NCBI GenBank assembly: GCA_016126655.1
Contig: CP065955.1
Location: 2,091,001 to 2,155,000, forward strand
From: Aerococcaceae bacterium zg-1292
GTDB lineage: Bacteria; Bacillota; Bacilli; Lactobacillales; Aerococcaceae
DNA: 64,000 bases
Direction: 5' to 3'
Part shown: positions 27,261-36,524 of the stretch, in pieces
How the letters are laid out: every line of letters begins with the position of its first letter
Position numbering within the stretch: the stretch's first letter is position 1
The notes under the pieces: generated by a model
Seen by the model: only the letters and a program-made list of their open reading frames with translations
Told to the model about the DNA's origin: nothing
Database searches by the model: none
Position numbers and translations under genes: made by a program

Positions 27261-27948
27261 CTTGCTCCTCCATTAATTGCATCAATTGACTGCGTAACTG
27301 TGCTTCTTGTTGAGCCGTTGATAACGCATTATCCCGCTCGATAATCTTGACGATGCGCCCGTTGGACATCAATACAATCCGCTGACTTAGCGCGACCGCT
27401 TCTTGCAAACGATGCGTCACGTAGATAATCGTCACTGGATATTGCGTTTGAATCCGTTGTAATAATTGCTGCCATTTTAATTGTGTTACTTCGTCTAGCG
27501 ATGCCGTAGCTTCATCCATTAAAATCACTTTCGCTTCCTGATACAATGCCCGTGCAATGGCGACTCGTTGAGATTGACCACCACTCAATTGGTGCGGATA
27601 ACGATTCAATAACGTTTCAATCCCCAGTGCTGTCACCAATTCTTGAAACCAGTACGGTTTTTGTCCTTTATTCAGTCGGGCTAATTCAATATTTTGCTTG
27701 ACCGTCTTCCAGGGAAATAAACCGTGCTCTTGCATCACCAATGCCACCTCTTTGGCGGACAATGCCGGATCAATTGTGCCGCTATCCACCGGTACTAAAC
27801 CAGCAAGCGCATGTAATAAGGTCGTCTTGCCTGCACCTGAAACACCGACAATCGCCGTTATCTGTTTATCAGCAAATTCAACGGACAGATTCTCTAACAG
27901 CATCTGCCCGTCACGTTGAATGGTTAAATCGTTAATCTTAATGTTCAT
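27235..27948 (-). CDS. ABC importer ATPase (SsuB/ThiZ-like)
   Basis: A 237-aa cytoplasmic ATPase. Walker A is GVSGAGKTTLLHALAG, the Q loop is VALVMQEHGLFPW, the signature is LSGGQSQRVAIARAL, Walker B is VILMDEATASLDE, and the switch His is in YVTHRLQEA. The start is ATG 27948 (MNIKINDLT), overlapping the last 11 bases of the binding-protein gene. The longer frame from 27975 lacks a separate SD. It powers the permease encoded immediately downstream. Confidence 0.9.
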   Translation of the reverse strand: MNIKINDLTIQRDGQMLLENLSVEFADKQITAIVGVSGAGKTTLLHALAGLVPVDSGTIDPALSAKEVALVMQEHGLFPWKTVKQNIELARLNKGQKPYWFQELVTALGIETLLNRYPHQLSGGQSQRVAIARALYQEAKVILMDEATASLDEVTQLKWQQLLQRIQTQYPVTIIYVTHRLQEAVALSQRIVLMSNGRIVKIIERDNALSTAQQEAQLRSQLMQLMEEQDADEATTR

Positions 27949-28840
27949 AGACAACATCCTTATATGCTCGGTCAAAGGTTTGATTGAATTCTTTACTTAA
28001 CCATGCTTGTAGATGTTGAATGTAAGCTTCTGTTGGCAATGCCGATGGTTCAAACGTTGGAAAATCAATGTGTTTAAGCAATGCTTCTGGCAACTCAAAT
28101 TTTGAGACTAATAATTTCTTGGCTGCTTCAACATTCTCTGCATCTTGTAAGTCATCAATGGCACGATTGTAGCCTTTCAAAAAGGCTTTGACAGCCGCAT
28201 CATTGTCTTCTAAATACGCTTGTTTAAAAATAATGGCATTCGGATTTTCATCAAAGGTTAAGCGCTCTTTCTTCAAACCTTGTAGCGCAGCAGTTGACGC
28301 GATAGGTTCTGGTAAAATCGCCATATCAATTTCTTTTTGTTGCAGCATTTGCATACGCACAGGAATTTCCGGAATAAATTCTTCACGGAAGCCACCTGGA
28401 TGCGATTTAAAATGGGTCGTCGTTAAATAATGAATCACTGAATTAAGTAAGGAACCAACGACTACTTCTTTGCCTTCTTCCATCTTATAGTCTTTGGCTG
28501 ATACTAACTGAAAATTATCATTGGTCGTCGTAATAATCTTACCGAATGCCGCATCTTGTTGCGCTAAATTTAAAAACTCGTTCATGCCCTCAACATCGGC
28601 ATCAATATTTCCCGTTTGCATTGCGGTAATACGGTTTAATCCATTGGTAAACGGCACAATTTCAACCGCTAGCCCCGCTTCTTTAAAATAACCTTTTTCT
28701 GCCGCCCACAAGACTGGCACCGAATCGGTCGCCGGCATCGCACCAAAACGCAATGTCTTCGCAGCTTGTGCTGATACTGTCACCAAACTACTTGCCGCCA
28801 ATAATAAGGCACTCATACTTGAAATCATCCATTTTTTCAT
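27938..28840 (-). CDS. ABC importer substrate-binding protein (NMT1/SsuA-like), no lipobox
   Basis: A 300-aa exported protein. The start is MKKWMISSMSALLLAASSLV at 28840; the signal region ends near VSAQA|AK. The body matches the NMT1/THI5/SsuA fold (LRFGAMPATDSVPVLWAAEKGYF at the mature N-terminus; DADVEGMNEFL; AILPEPIA). It captures the substrate for the adjacent permease and ATPase. The signal peptide contains no lipobox Cys, unusual for a Gram-positive binding protein, which normally needs lipid anchoring. The substrate could be a sulfonate, a pyrimidine thiamine precursor or another small compound; the sequence does not decide. Confidence 0.85.
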   Translation of the reverse strand: MKKWMISSMSALLLAASSLVTVSAQAAKTLRFGAMPATDSVPVLWAAEKGYFKEAGLAVEIVPFTNGLNRITAMQTGNIDADVEGMNEFLNLAQQDAAFGKIITTTNDNFQLVSAKDYKMEEGKEVVVGSLLNSVIHYLTTTHFKSHPGGFREEFIPEIPVRMQMLQQKEIDMAILPEPIASTAALQGLKKERLTFDENPNAIIFKQAYLEDNDAAVKAFLKGYNRAIDDLQDAENVEAAKKLLVSKFELPEALLKHIDFPTFEPSALPTEAYIQHLQAWLSKEFNQTFDRAYKDVVYEH

Positions 28841-28958
28841 CAAAAAATCTCGCTCCTTGTGTAATATATTACAATTCGTTTCCATTTTATCACCGATAAC
28901 AGTACAACTCAATGAAAATATTATTTTGCGCGGTACATTTAATCCACTGCATAACGAA

Positions 28959-29001
28959 GTAGTCCTAGTAGCAGAAAACTATTTCTCACTACTAAGACTA
29001 C
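28959..29001 (-). terminator. Terminator-like hairpin after the FtsX-type permease gene
   Basis: GTAGTCCTAGTAG (28959-28971) pairs with CTACTAAGACTAC (28989-29001). There is no long T run, so efficiency is uncertain. The rest of 28841-28958 is the short leader of the ABC importer operon; I see no riboswitch there. Confidence 0.5.
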
Positions 29002-29006
29002 GTCCA

Positions 29007-32000
29007 TTATTCAACAGCTTTGAGTGCTTCAACCATATTGATTGCCTTCAATTTTTGATGCATGACCAGCATCACTACGGAAGCGAAAATAAAGGTAATC
29101 ACTGCCGAAATCAGATAACTCTGCCAACTTACTTCTGGATAGAATAATAAGTTTGGCATCTGAATTGTTTTTAAAATATACTGATTCAAAAATGTACCCG
29201 ATGCTAATCCAAGAAGTGATCCTAGTAAGGTTAAGATGAGAATTTCATCATAGATATACAAACTCACCTCACGACTGTAAAAGCCTAACACTTTAATCGT
29301 CGACAACTCGCGAATCCGCTCGGAAATATTAATATTGGTCAAATTATATAGCACCACAAACGCTAATGCGGCAGCTGATAAAATTAACACCAGGGTGATA
29401 ACACCCAGACTACCCATGGTGGCATCGACATTTTCTGCGGCTACACCTAAGTTTAGGATGGTCAGCACCCGTTTGTCCTCATTCCAGTCTTGTTCAAACG
29501 CTTGTGTCTGTTCATGGGTCAATCCTTTTACGAGCACAGCATTGACCGTTGCTTCATGCGCAAAATATTGTCGATAGACCGCTGGAGACATATAGACATA
29601 ATGTCCAATATAATTTTCCGTAATCTTCGCAATCGGCAGTTGGACTGTCTCGCCGTCCTTGACTAATGTCAGCTTATCACCTTGCTTTACACCAACATAT
29701 TCTGCTAGACGCTCAGAAATGACCACACCGCTATTATCGAGCGCTAACGTCTTATCTGCTTGATGCCGTTCACGCAATTGAATAAAACCACTCAGCTCTG
29801 CGATTGGCACCATCACCGAAACATTTTGCACTGCCTTGTCACTACTCGTTTGCCATTGCTCATTATGTACGGTTAATAGATGCTGGTCACCATATTGTTC
29901 TTTCAGTAGTGAAACCACCTGTGCCACTTCATCCGCTGTATTATTGTCATCCAGATACATTAACGAATTATAGGTATGCAGTTGCTTGAACTGTACCGCC
30001 ACTAAATCTTCAATCGTATCACTAATGCCAAACCCCGTGACAATCAGCATCGTACAGCCAGCCACACCGATTAAGGTCATCAAATTACGTCCTTTGTAGC
30101 GCAATAAGTTGCGAATAGTCATTTTTCTATTAAAGCTTAAATGCCGCCAAATCAATGGGATGCGCTCTAATAAAATTTTCTTGCCGGCTTTGGGCGCTTC
30201 CGGTTGTAATAAATGTGCTGGCTGTTGCCGTAATAATTGAATCGGTGTCCAAATCGCTGGAATGAGTGCACAGGCTAGCGCAATGAGTGCCACACTGATA
30301 TTTAACGGCCACGAACGCACAATGGTTGGTTCATCAAAATGGAATAAATTATTATACGCATTCATAATCACTGGCGGAAAAATACGGTAACCCAGTTCAA
30401 TACCAACTACAATACCAATGGAGGTTGCTAAAAGCGCATATAAGACAAACTTGCTGAGAATGATTGCATTAGGATAGCCCATCTGCTTCATTGTCCCCAT
30501 ATAATTGCGTTGTTCGCTGACCATACGCTTAATCGTTGTAAAGGTCACCAGCGCCGCTATCGCAAAGAAAAATAGTGGGAACACTTGGCTAATTTGCTTA
30601 ATTTGCTGCGCATTATCATAGAGACTTTCGTACGAGTCAAAGCTATCACGTAAATTCGAATAATACTTTGGTCGCTCAAGCGTGTCAATCTTCTCTTTCG
30701 CTTCGTCCAATTGCTTTTGCGCTTTCTGTAAATCTTGTAGGGCAGCTTTTTTCTCTGCTTCAAAGGCCTTACGATTATCTTGATACTCTTTTTCGCCATC
30801 GGCTAATTGACGCTTGGCATCATCCGCTTCACGACGACCTTGTTCTAATGATTCTTCAGCACTTGTTAACTCCGAACGTCCAGATTGCAGTTGACTTTCT
30901 GCTGCCGTCAATGTTGCTCTCGAGGCAAACAATTGTTGCCAACCGCCATCCAATTGCGCCCGAGCAGCTTCTAATTGAGCGGTTGCCGCTTCGAGTTTTG
31001 CTTGGGCGGCAGCTTTTTCTTCTGCTAATGCTTGCTCACCGGCAGTTAATTGCGCGAGCCCCTCCTCGTACGCCGCTACACCCGCATCATACTCAGCTTG
31101 ACCCGTCGCTAGTTGCTGCCGGCTGTCTGCTAATTGGTCTTTGGCACTCGCTAATGCTTGAATCGCATGGTCTAATTCAGTAATTTGTTGTGCCAAAGTC
31201 TCTGCTTGGTCTTGACGTGCTGTGATTTGTGCCTCTGTTTCCGGACTGAGTAGTTGCTGCAACTGTTCCTGCTGCGCCGATAACTCGGCTTGTTGGTTGG
31301 ACAATCCGTCATAGGCATCTTTTAACCCTTGCAGTTTTGCCTGTTGTTGTTGAAACGATTCTAGCTGCGTATTAACGTTATTATACGCTGTTTCTGCTTC
31401 CTCAACTGCTTGTGTTGCAACTTCTACTGCTGATTGTGCTTGCTTAATTGCCGCTTCATGTTCTTCGCGTTCTGCTTCCGGAACGGTTGTGCTGTTTAAC
31501 GCATCATACTGCTGTTTGGCACTCGCTAGTTGGCTCTGCGCCGTCTCTAGCGCTGCTGCCAATTGTTGCGCTTTTGTTTGCAGTCTTGATACTTCTGCTT
31601 CTAGCGCTTTATTATTAGCTTCTGCCGCTTCGATTTGCGTTTGTAATGGCGCCATCTTTTCTGCAATAGTTGCTAAGGCTTGTTGCACCTGCGTTAATTG
31701 TTCCGGTGCTTGTTGGCGTTGCGCTGCTAATTGCTCTAATCCTTGTTGCAACGCTTTTTGTTGTTCTTTCAAATAAATCCGTGTTAATGCTGGCGTCGAC
31801 GATAAGGCTGACAACACCTGTTCTTTAAGCGTCACATCGAGTTCGTCTGCTTCGGCTTGTTGTTTCAACTTCTCTAAATGTTGTTCTAAATCCGGTATCG
31901 CTGCTTTTAACTTCGATACTAACGCTTGTTGTGACGCAGCCAGTGTGGATTCTCCCGAGACAATTTCTTGCAAACCATTTTCTAAAGTTGTCTTCGTCTC

Positions 32001-33164
32001 ATTCAAACGCTGCTCAGCTTGTTCTAATTCAGTGCGATTCTTGGCGATTGTTGCTTCTGCCTCAGCCGTTTTTTCCTCAAATGCCGCTTCACCTGACTGA
32101 TGGGCTGCTAAACCATTTTCATATTCCTGTTCCTTTTCAGACAACACATCGGATTGCGCTTGCCACTGTGAGAGACCTTGTTGATACGCTTGTTCTGATT
32201 GGCGCAAAGTTTGTTGTCCGGCAGCTAATGATTGCTCACCATCTGCTAATTTCTGTTGACCGGCTTCATATTCTTGGCGTCCTTCATCCAATTTCTTTTT
32301 AGCATCATCCAATTTTTCTTGTCCATCTGCCAGTTTTCGGTAGCCTTCATCAATTTCTTTTTGACCATCCGCTACTTTATCCATCATTTTTTGTTTCAGG
32401 GCATCAAAACGTACAGTTGCTTGTGGTTTCAACGCTGCTTCGATTGTCGATTGTGTCGCTTCCATCAAGGCATTATAAGCCAGCTCATACGCACGATACG
32501 CACGCGCTTTGTCTTGCCAGAAAAATAATTCAGTAGACACATCTCCTGCCACCGCTGTATTATGTACGACAACAAAACCACTGACATTGCCAACACCACG
32601 TGTCAACCTTGAAAAATAAATCGGTGTATCCACAAAACCGACAACTGTGTACTGTGTTTGCGCTAGATACGGTGCTTGCGTCCCCTCGACGACATCCGCG
32701 TCTGCCGTTGGTGCCGCCGACACTTGTTCCATGGTAACGACGTCGCCTATTTTTATCCCTTTATGTTGATAGCGGATATCCAATGCAATTTCTTGAATGG
32801 ACTCAGGCAGCCGTCCTTCCACCACATAAAAATACCGACGCTTTGCTAAATAAGGGTATACTTTTACCTGTTCACCGACAGGTGACAATGTTGTTTCTAG
32901 CGTTTTTAATGGTTCAACGTCTAAACCAAGCGACTGGATTACTTTAATATCCGACTCATCCAAGCCTAATGTCGATAATACTTGCCCGTCTGGTAATTGA
33001 TACCGTTCAAAATGTCGCCGTGTCGTCTCTAACATCGCCGGACTCGTTGCTTTAATACCAACGAAAAAGGCTACTCCCAATAACATAATGAGTAAAATCG
33101 AAAGAAATCGTGGCCATGATTTTTTGATTTCACGCAAATTATCGCGCCATACAGTTCGATTCAT
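29007..33164 (-). CDS. FtsX-type ABC permease with a very long extracellular coiled coil
   Basis: A 1385-aa membrane protein starting MNRTVWRDNLREIKKSWPRF. TM1 is at about 20-40. A beta-rich extracellular region follows, then about 600 residues of Gln/Ala/Glu-rich coiled coil (about 240-860; ASAKQQYDAL, ELDHAIQALA, LADGEKEYQ). Three FtsX membrane segments come next (FPLFFFAIAALVTFTTIK onward), then a second extracellular domain, then the last three segments (VITLVLILSAAALAFVVLYN; DEILILTLLGSLLGL). ATG 33164 is used; the GTG at 33173 overlaps the SD GGTGAGGG. It is 9 bp after its ATPase. Such complexes act by mechanical transmission across the membrane rather than classical transport. The target is unknown. 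Confidence 0.85.
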   Translation of the reverse strand: MNRTVWRDNLREIKKSWPRFLSILLIMLLGVAFFVGIKATSPAMLETTRRHFERYQLPDGQVLSTLGLDESDIKVIQSLGLDVEPLKTLETTLSPVGEQVKVYPYLAKRRYFYVVEGRLPESIQEIALDIRYQHKGIKIGDVVTMEQVSAAPTADADVVEGTQAPYLAQTQYTVVGFVDTPIYFSRLTRGVGNVSGFVVVHNTAVAGDVSTELFFWQDKARAYRAYELAYNALMEATQSTIEAALKPQATVRFDALKQKMMDKVADGQKEIDEGYRKLADGQEKLDDAKKKLDEGRQEYEAGQQKLADGEQSLAAGQQTLRQSEQAYQQGLSQWQAQSDVLSEKEQEYENGLAAHQSGEAAFEEKTAEAEATIAKNRTELEQAEQRLNETKTTLENGLQEIVSGESTLAASQQALVSKLKAAIPDLEQHLEKLKQQAEADELDVTLKEQVLSALSSTPALTRIYLKEQQKALQQGLEQLAAQRQQAPEQLTQVQQALATIAEKMAPLQTQIEAAEANNKALEAEVSRLQTKAQQLAAALETAQSQLASAKQQYDALNSTTVPEAEREEHEAAIKQAQSAVEVATQAVEEAETAYNNVNTQLESFQQQQAKLQGLKDAYDGLSNQQAELSAQQEQLQQLLSPETEAQITARQDQAETLAQQITELDHAIQALASAKDQLADSRQQLATGQAEYDAGVAAYEEGLAQLTAGEQALAEEKAAAQAKLEAATAQLEAARAQLDGGWQQLFASRATLTAAESQLQSGRSELTSAEESLEQGRREADDAKRQLADGEKEYQDNRKAFEAEKKAALQDLQKAQKQLDEAKEKIDTLERPKYYSNLRDSFDSYESLYDNAQQIKQISQVFPLFFFAIAALVTFTTIKRMVSEQRNYMGTMKQMGYPNAIILSKFVLYALLATSIGIVVGIELGYRIFPPVIMNAYNNLFHFDEPTIVRSWPLNISVALIALACALIPAIWTPIQLLRQQPAHLLQPEAPKAGKKILLERIPLIWRHLSFNRKMTIRNLLRYKGRNLMTLIGVAGCTMLIVTGFGISDTIEDLVAVQFKQLHTYNSLMYLDDNNTADEVAQVVSLLKEQYGDQHLLTVHNEQWQTSSDKAVQNVSVMVPIAELSGFIQLRERHQADKTLALDNSGVVISERLAEYVGVKQGDKLTLVKDGETVQLPIAKITENYIGHYVYMSPAVYRQYFAHEATVNAVLVKGLTHEQTQAFEQDWNEDKRVLTILNLGVAAENVDATMGSLGVITLVLILSAAALAFVVLYNLTNINISERIRELSTIKVLGFYSREVSLYIYDEILILTLLGSLLGLASGTFLNQYILKTIQMPNLLFYPEVSWQSYLISAVITFIFASVVMLVMHQKLKAINMVEALKAVE

Positions 33165-33173
33165 ATCCCTCAC

Positions 33174-33875
33174 CTACCAAGAAATTTCTGCTACTGCTTT
33201 GGGTGTTGCATTTAAACGTTCTGATTTTACTTTACCATTGCGAATCTCAATAATGCGATCTGCCATTTGCGCAATCGTACTATTATGCGTAATAACAATC
33301 ACTGTTGTGTCAGAATGCCGCGCGGTATCTTGTAGCAACTGCAAAATTTGTTTACCTGTCTCATAATCCAATGCCCCCGTCGGCTCATCACATAATAATA
33401 ATTTAGGAGAACCCGCAATAGCACGCGCTATGGAAACACGTTGTTGTTCGCCACCAGATAATTGTGCCGGAAAATTATCTAAGCGATGACTCAACCCACA
33501 ATGAGCTAAGACATCTTCTGCTATTAAATCACTTTTAGCAATTTGAATCATTAGTTCGACATTTTCTTTCGCTGTTAAATTCGGTACCAAATTATAATTT
33601 TGAAAGACAAATCCTACCGCATTTCGTCGAAATGTCGTCAATTGTTTTTGCGTGTAATGAGCAATGTTTTCGCCATCAATCGACACCACACCACTGGTGG
33701 CCTTATCCATACCACCTAGAATATTTAATGTCGTCGATTTACCCGCACCTGATGGACCGAGGATGACGACAAATTCACCACGTTCAATCGAAAAATTAAT
33801 CCCGTCATTTGCGCGTGTCACCACTTCACCTGTGCGATATTCTTTTACAACATCTTTAAACTCAATATAACTCAT
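33174..33875 (-). CDS. ABC ATPase partner of the FtsX-type permease (LolD/MacB-like)
   Basis: A 233-aa ATPase with Walker [18 protein letters not shown] loop [13 protein letters not shown], signature [15 protein letters not shown], Walker [13 protein letters not shown] and switch His VITHN. This subfamily pairs with FtsX-fold permeases (LolD, MacB, FtsE, BceA). It lies 11 bp after the rRNA methyltransferase gene and 9 bp before the permease, so all three may be co-transcribed. Confidence 0.9.
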   Translation of the reverse strand: MSYIEFKDVVKEYRTGEVVTRANDGINFSIERGEFVVILGPSGAGKSTTLNILGGMDKATSGVVSIDGENIAHYTQKQLTTFRRNAVGFVFQNYNLVPNLTAKENVELMIQIAKSDLIAEDVLAHCGLSHRLDNFPAQLSGGEQQRVSIARAIAGSPKLLLCDEPTGALDYETGKQILQLLQDTARHSDTTVIVITHNSTIAQMADRIIEIRNGKVKSERLNATPKAVAEISW

Positions 33876-33886
33876 CCAAACACCTT

Positions 33887-35080
33887 CTAACTTACACGGT
33901 AATAAATTAATACTTTCAGATATTGACTCGCCTCATCGGCAGACGTTGGAAAATCACTCGGCATGGTCGCCACTTGAATTAATTGGAAGTCACCATCATG
34001 CCCGTGAATAACATCGTTCATATCCTGAATCAAGCGTTGCTTTTCATAGCCACTATGGTTGGTACTAATCACACAAAAACCATTGACAGCCGTCAAATCA
34101 AATAAATCTTGCGCCAATTGTTGGTAATCACGTTCCACACTAAATTGATAGTGCTTAGTACGTGCAAAACTTGGTGGATCACACACTACCCAATCAAATT
34201 GTAATTGATGACGTTTGGCATATTGAATATAGTCAAACACATCCATCACCCGAATCTCGTGAGCATCACTCGGCGCTTCAATCTCATTGAGTGCAAATTG
34301 CTCTTGCGTCTTTTCCAAACTCCGGTTTGCAACATCGACACTAACTGTCTTAGCCGCACCACCTACAGCAGCTGCTACTGAAAAACCACCGGTATAACTG
34401 AATAAATTCAAGACACTCATATCCTGTGCTTGTTGTTGGATAAAACGACGCACATCTCGTTGATCTAAAAAGAGTCCTGTCATCCATTCTTCCCCCAAAT
34501 GAATGGCATATTGACTATTATTTTCTTTAATCACTATTGGACTCGGCGCCACCTCGCCACTCGTATGTTCAATTGCAACTTCACCATCTGTTAGCGCGAA
34601 GCGTTTTGTCTCATAAATTCCTTTAATCTCCGGTACATAATGCTTCAACACTGTCACAAACCATTCTCGTTCATTATAGACAGCCCGTGTATACCAATTA
34701 ATTTGCACAAAGCCATCGTACCAATCTACGGTCACTCCACCAATACCGTCACCCTCGCCATTAAACAAGCGAAAAGCAGTAGTCGCTTCATCAGCAAAGT
34801 ACGACGCTCGCAACTCAATCGCATCTTCGATGCAATTATCAATAAAATCTTCATTAAAGTAGATTTGTTCGTGCTGTGTAAAGACCCAGGCCAGTCCTTT
34901 ATTTTGTTGACTAACAATCGCCTTAGCAACAAATTGCTTATTGTCATCAACTAACTGTAAAATGGTTCCTTCTTTTTGACCTCTGACGGCATCTTGTAAA
35001 ATAAAATCTTCTGCTCGTAACAGTTTCTCGCCCGCTTCAATGCGTTGGACTGCTCGAGGGGTTAATTTGTGTAATCTCAT
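33887..35080 (-). CDS. RlmI/RlmK-like class I SAM-dependent rRNA methyltransferase
   Basis: A 397-aa protein with an N-terminal PUA-like domain, the EEHUD-like linker (RLFNGEGDGIGGVTVDWYDG) and a Rossmann SAM-binding domain (MSVLNLFSYTGGFSVAAA, SVDVANRSLEK). The catalytic-type motif WVVCDPPSFART is present. Family members methylate a cytosine C5 in 23S rRNA; the position used here cannot be read from the sequence. It is the first gene of a minus-strand cluster with the FtsX-type ABC system. Confidence 0.85.
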   Translation of the reverse strand: MRLHKLTPRAVQRIEAGEKLLRAEDFILQDAVRGQKEGTILQLVDDNKQFVAKAIVSQQNKGLAWVFTQHEQIYFNEDFIDNCIEDAIELRASYFADEATTAFRLFNGEGDGIGGVTVDWYDGFVQINWYTRAVYNEREWFVTVLKHYVPEIKGIYETKRFALTDGEVAIEHTSGEVAPSPIVIKENNSQYAIHLGEEWMTGLFLDQRDVRRFIQQQAQDMSVLNLFSYTGGFSVAAAVGGAAKTVSVDVANRSLEKTQEQFALNEIEAPSDAHEIRVMDVFDYIQYAKRHQLQFDWVVCDPPSFARTKHYQFSVERDYQQLAQDLFDLTAVNGFCVISTNHSGYEKQRLIQDMNDVIHGHDGDFQLIQVATMPSDFPTSADEASQYLKVLIYYRVS

Positions 35081-35280
35081 GTATGGCTCCTTATTTGGGT
35101 TTGTTCAAACATACTTTTCCATTCTTTGATGTTACAATCGTAACATCTGACAGTATTTTTTTCAATCCCTTTAGCCGCTGCTGTGACAATCTCAACGGTT
35201 TTGAAACAGGGGAAAGTTTAGCTCAACAAAAGGTGATTTGTAAAGTACGCAGTTCAACTTTTTACTATTCACTCATTATG

Positions 35281-35309
35281 TTGCGGTTGTGCGTTTGGTA
35301 TTGTATGAT
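35281..35309 (+). promoter_or_regulatory. Promoter of the Fic antitoxin remnant
   Basis: TTGCGG (35281-35286), a 17-bp spacer, TATGAT (35304-35309). It faces the small reading frame at 35365. The region 35081-35280 holds no gene. Confidence 0.55.
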
Positions 35310-35364
35310 AAAAGCACAGATAAAGCAAAAGGAGAGGACATCATACAAGGAGGTGCGGCATTTC

Positions 35365-35532
35365 ATGTCATTGGATGTAAACAAAGAAGAGTTAACCATT
35401 TTAGGCATTCCCTTTGATAACTTTTCAGATTTTGATACTGTCTGATATGTTATTGGGTCATCAATGATTGAAAATTATGAACCTACTGTTCAAGACGTGA
35501 TAGATTTAAAAGCATATGTTATCAATAATTAA
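35365..35532 (+). pseudogene. VbhA/Fic-antitoxin-like gene with an in-frame TGA
   Basis: A perfect AAGGAGGTG precedes ATG 35365. The frame reads MSLDVNKEELTILGIPFDNF and six more residues to TGA at 35443-35445, then continues in the same frame for 28 codons to TAA 35530. The part after the TGA contains GSSMIENYEPTVQDVIDL. SSMIEN fits the (S/T)xxxE(G/N) inhibitory motif of Fic-protein antitoxins. The TGA most simply replaces a TGG tryptophan codon. The full product would be about 55 aa, a normal size for a class I Fic antitoxin. It is followed immediately by a Fic-like remnant. Confidence 0.6.
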
Positions 35533-35543
35533 ATATTGGTTAA

Positions 35544-35693
35544 AATCAATACAAAGGCTATGAGTACATTGACCGTAACCATCAATACACATATCCAAAT
35601 TCTACAGTTTTAATCAACAAACAAAATATTACAAATGCTGAAGAAGCCTATCGAAATGATCACTTAATCATCACTAAGTTCCCCACTACATAA
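35544..35693 (+). pseudogene. N-terminal remnant of a Fic-family protein
   Basis: An open frame without a start codon reads NQYKGYEYIDRNHQYTYPNS and continues with TVLINKQNITNAEEAYRN before stopping at 35691. This resembles the N-terminal YxYPxSxVLxNKxNIxxxxEL segment of Fic/DOC AMP-transferases. The HPFxxGNGR catalytic motif and everything after are missing. The toxin has therefore been lost by deletion. Confidence 0.5.
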
Positions 35694-35726
35694 TGACAAA
35701 CTACTTTTAGCGTAACCATTAAAAAT

Positions 35727-35755
35727 GACTCTGTTTTACAGGGTCTCTTTCTTTA
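35727..35755 (+). terminator. Terminator after the Fic remnant
   Basis: GACTCTG (35727-35733), loop TTTTA, CAGGGTC (35739-35745), followed by TCTTTCTTT. One G-T wobble. Confidence 0.55.
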
Positions 35756-35847
35756 ATTTAAACCTGTCAAATCCGACACATTTGTTCAAACAAAAACATC
35801 CCCATCCTACTAAAATATAACAATCACCCGAACAGGAGGCTCTCACC

Positions 35848-36402
35848 ATGTCCAATAACCTGGAACTTAATCAACTGACTAAACAATCACTAAAGACTGC
35901 CCTCATCCAGCTACTCAAGGATAATGAAGTCGAACAAATTAGCGTCACTTCACTGACTCACCGCGCCGGTGTCTCACGTATGGCCTATTACCGCAACTAT
36001 CAATCCATCACCCACTTGTATCACGATGTTTACGACGAGTATTTTCAACAATTTTTCCACGAAAATCGCTCACTGCTCGTCCAACGCAATGGATTTAATT
36101 TCTGGAAAAATCTATTTTCATTCTTATACCGACACCAAGATGTCGCCGAAATTCTGTTATCCCCCAAAGAAAACCATCATTTTCTCGCTTATTTAAATGA
36201 AGCTTTTTGCCAACCACTCAACGACTTGCATGACCGCTACTTAATGCGTGGTGTTATCGGTAGTATTTTCAACATACTCGTGCAGTGGGTCAACGATGAA
36301 TTTGTCTACGAACCGGAAATACTTGCCGAACTCTGTCAGCAACTGACACAAAACGTCCCGGCGCCCATCGCTAATTTGGATAAATGGCTGCCAGATAATT
36401 AG
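35848..36402 (+). CDS. TetR/AcrR-family regulator
   Basis: A 184-aa protein with a TetR helix-turn-helix in its first 60 residues (KQSLKTALIQLLKDNEVEQISVTSLTHRAGVSRMAYYRNYQS, helix pair at about 30-52). The C-terminal ligand domain is like the DhaS/TetR_C family (FWKNLFSFLYRHQDVAEILL). ACAGGAGG precedes the ATG. It lies 120 bp upstream of the zinc-protein gene on the same strand, but the latter has its own promoter. Regulated genes and ligand are unknown. Confidence 0.82.
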   Translation: MSNNLELNQLTKQSLKTALIQLLKDNEVEQISVTSLTHRAGVSRMAYYRNYQSITHLYHDVYDEYFQQFFHENRSLLVQRNGFNFWKNLFSFLYRHQDVAEILLSPKENHHFLAYLNEAFCQPLNDLHDRYLMRGVIGSIFNILVQWVNDEFVYEPEILAELCQQLTQNVPAPIANLDKWLPDN

Positions 36403-36448
36403 TGGCGCAATTGTGAATTTTATCATTATCGTATCGATTACATTTTAC

Positions 36449-36492
36449 TTGCGTTGCAATTATTCCTGTGCTATGATTAAAAAGTAACTTTT
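36449..36492 (+). promoter_or_regulatory. Promoter and palindromic operator of the ZinT-like gene
   Basis: TTGCGT (36449-36454), a 17-bp spacer, TATGAT (36472-36477). The perfect inverted repeat AAAAGT-A-ACTTTT (36480-36492) lies at the expected start of transcription and could be an operator for a metal-responsive repressor. It does not match the AdcR consensus closely. Confidence 0.55.
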
Positions 36493-36524
36493 ACTAAAAA
36501 GAATTTTTTGGGAGGAATTTATAC

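Noticed and set aside
28841-29006. Possible TPP riboswitch before the SsuA/ThiY-like importer
   Set aside because: The leader is short and lacks the conserved CTGAGA and ACCTGA-type segments, so no thiamine link can be claimed.
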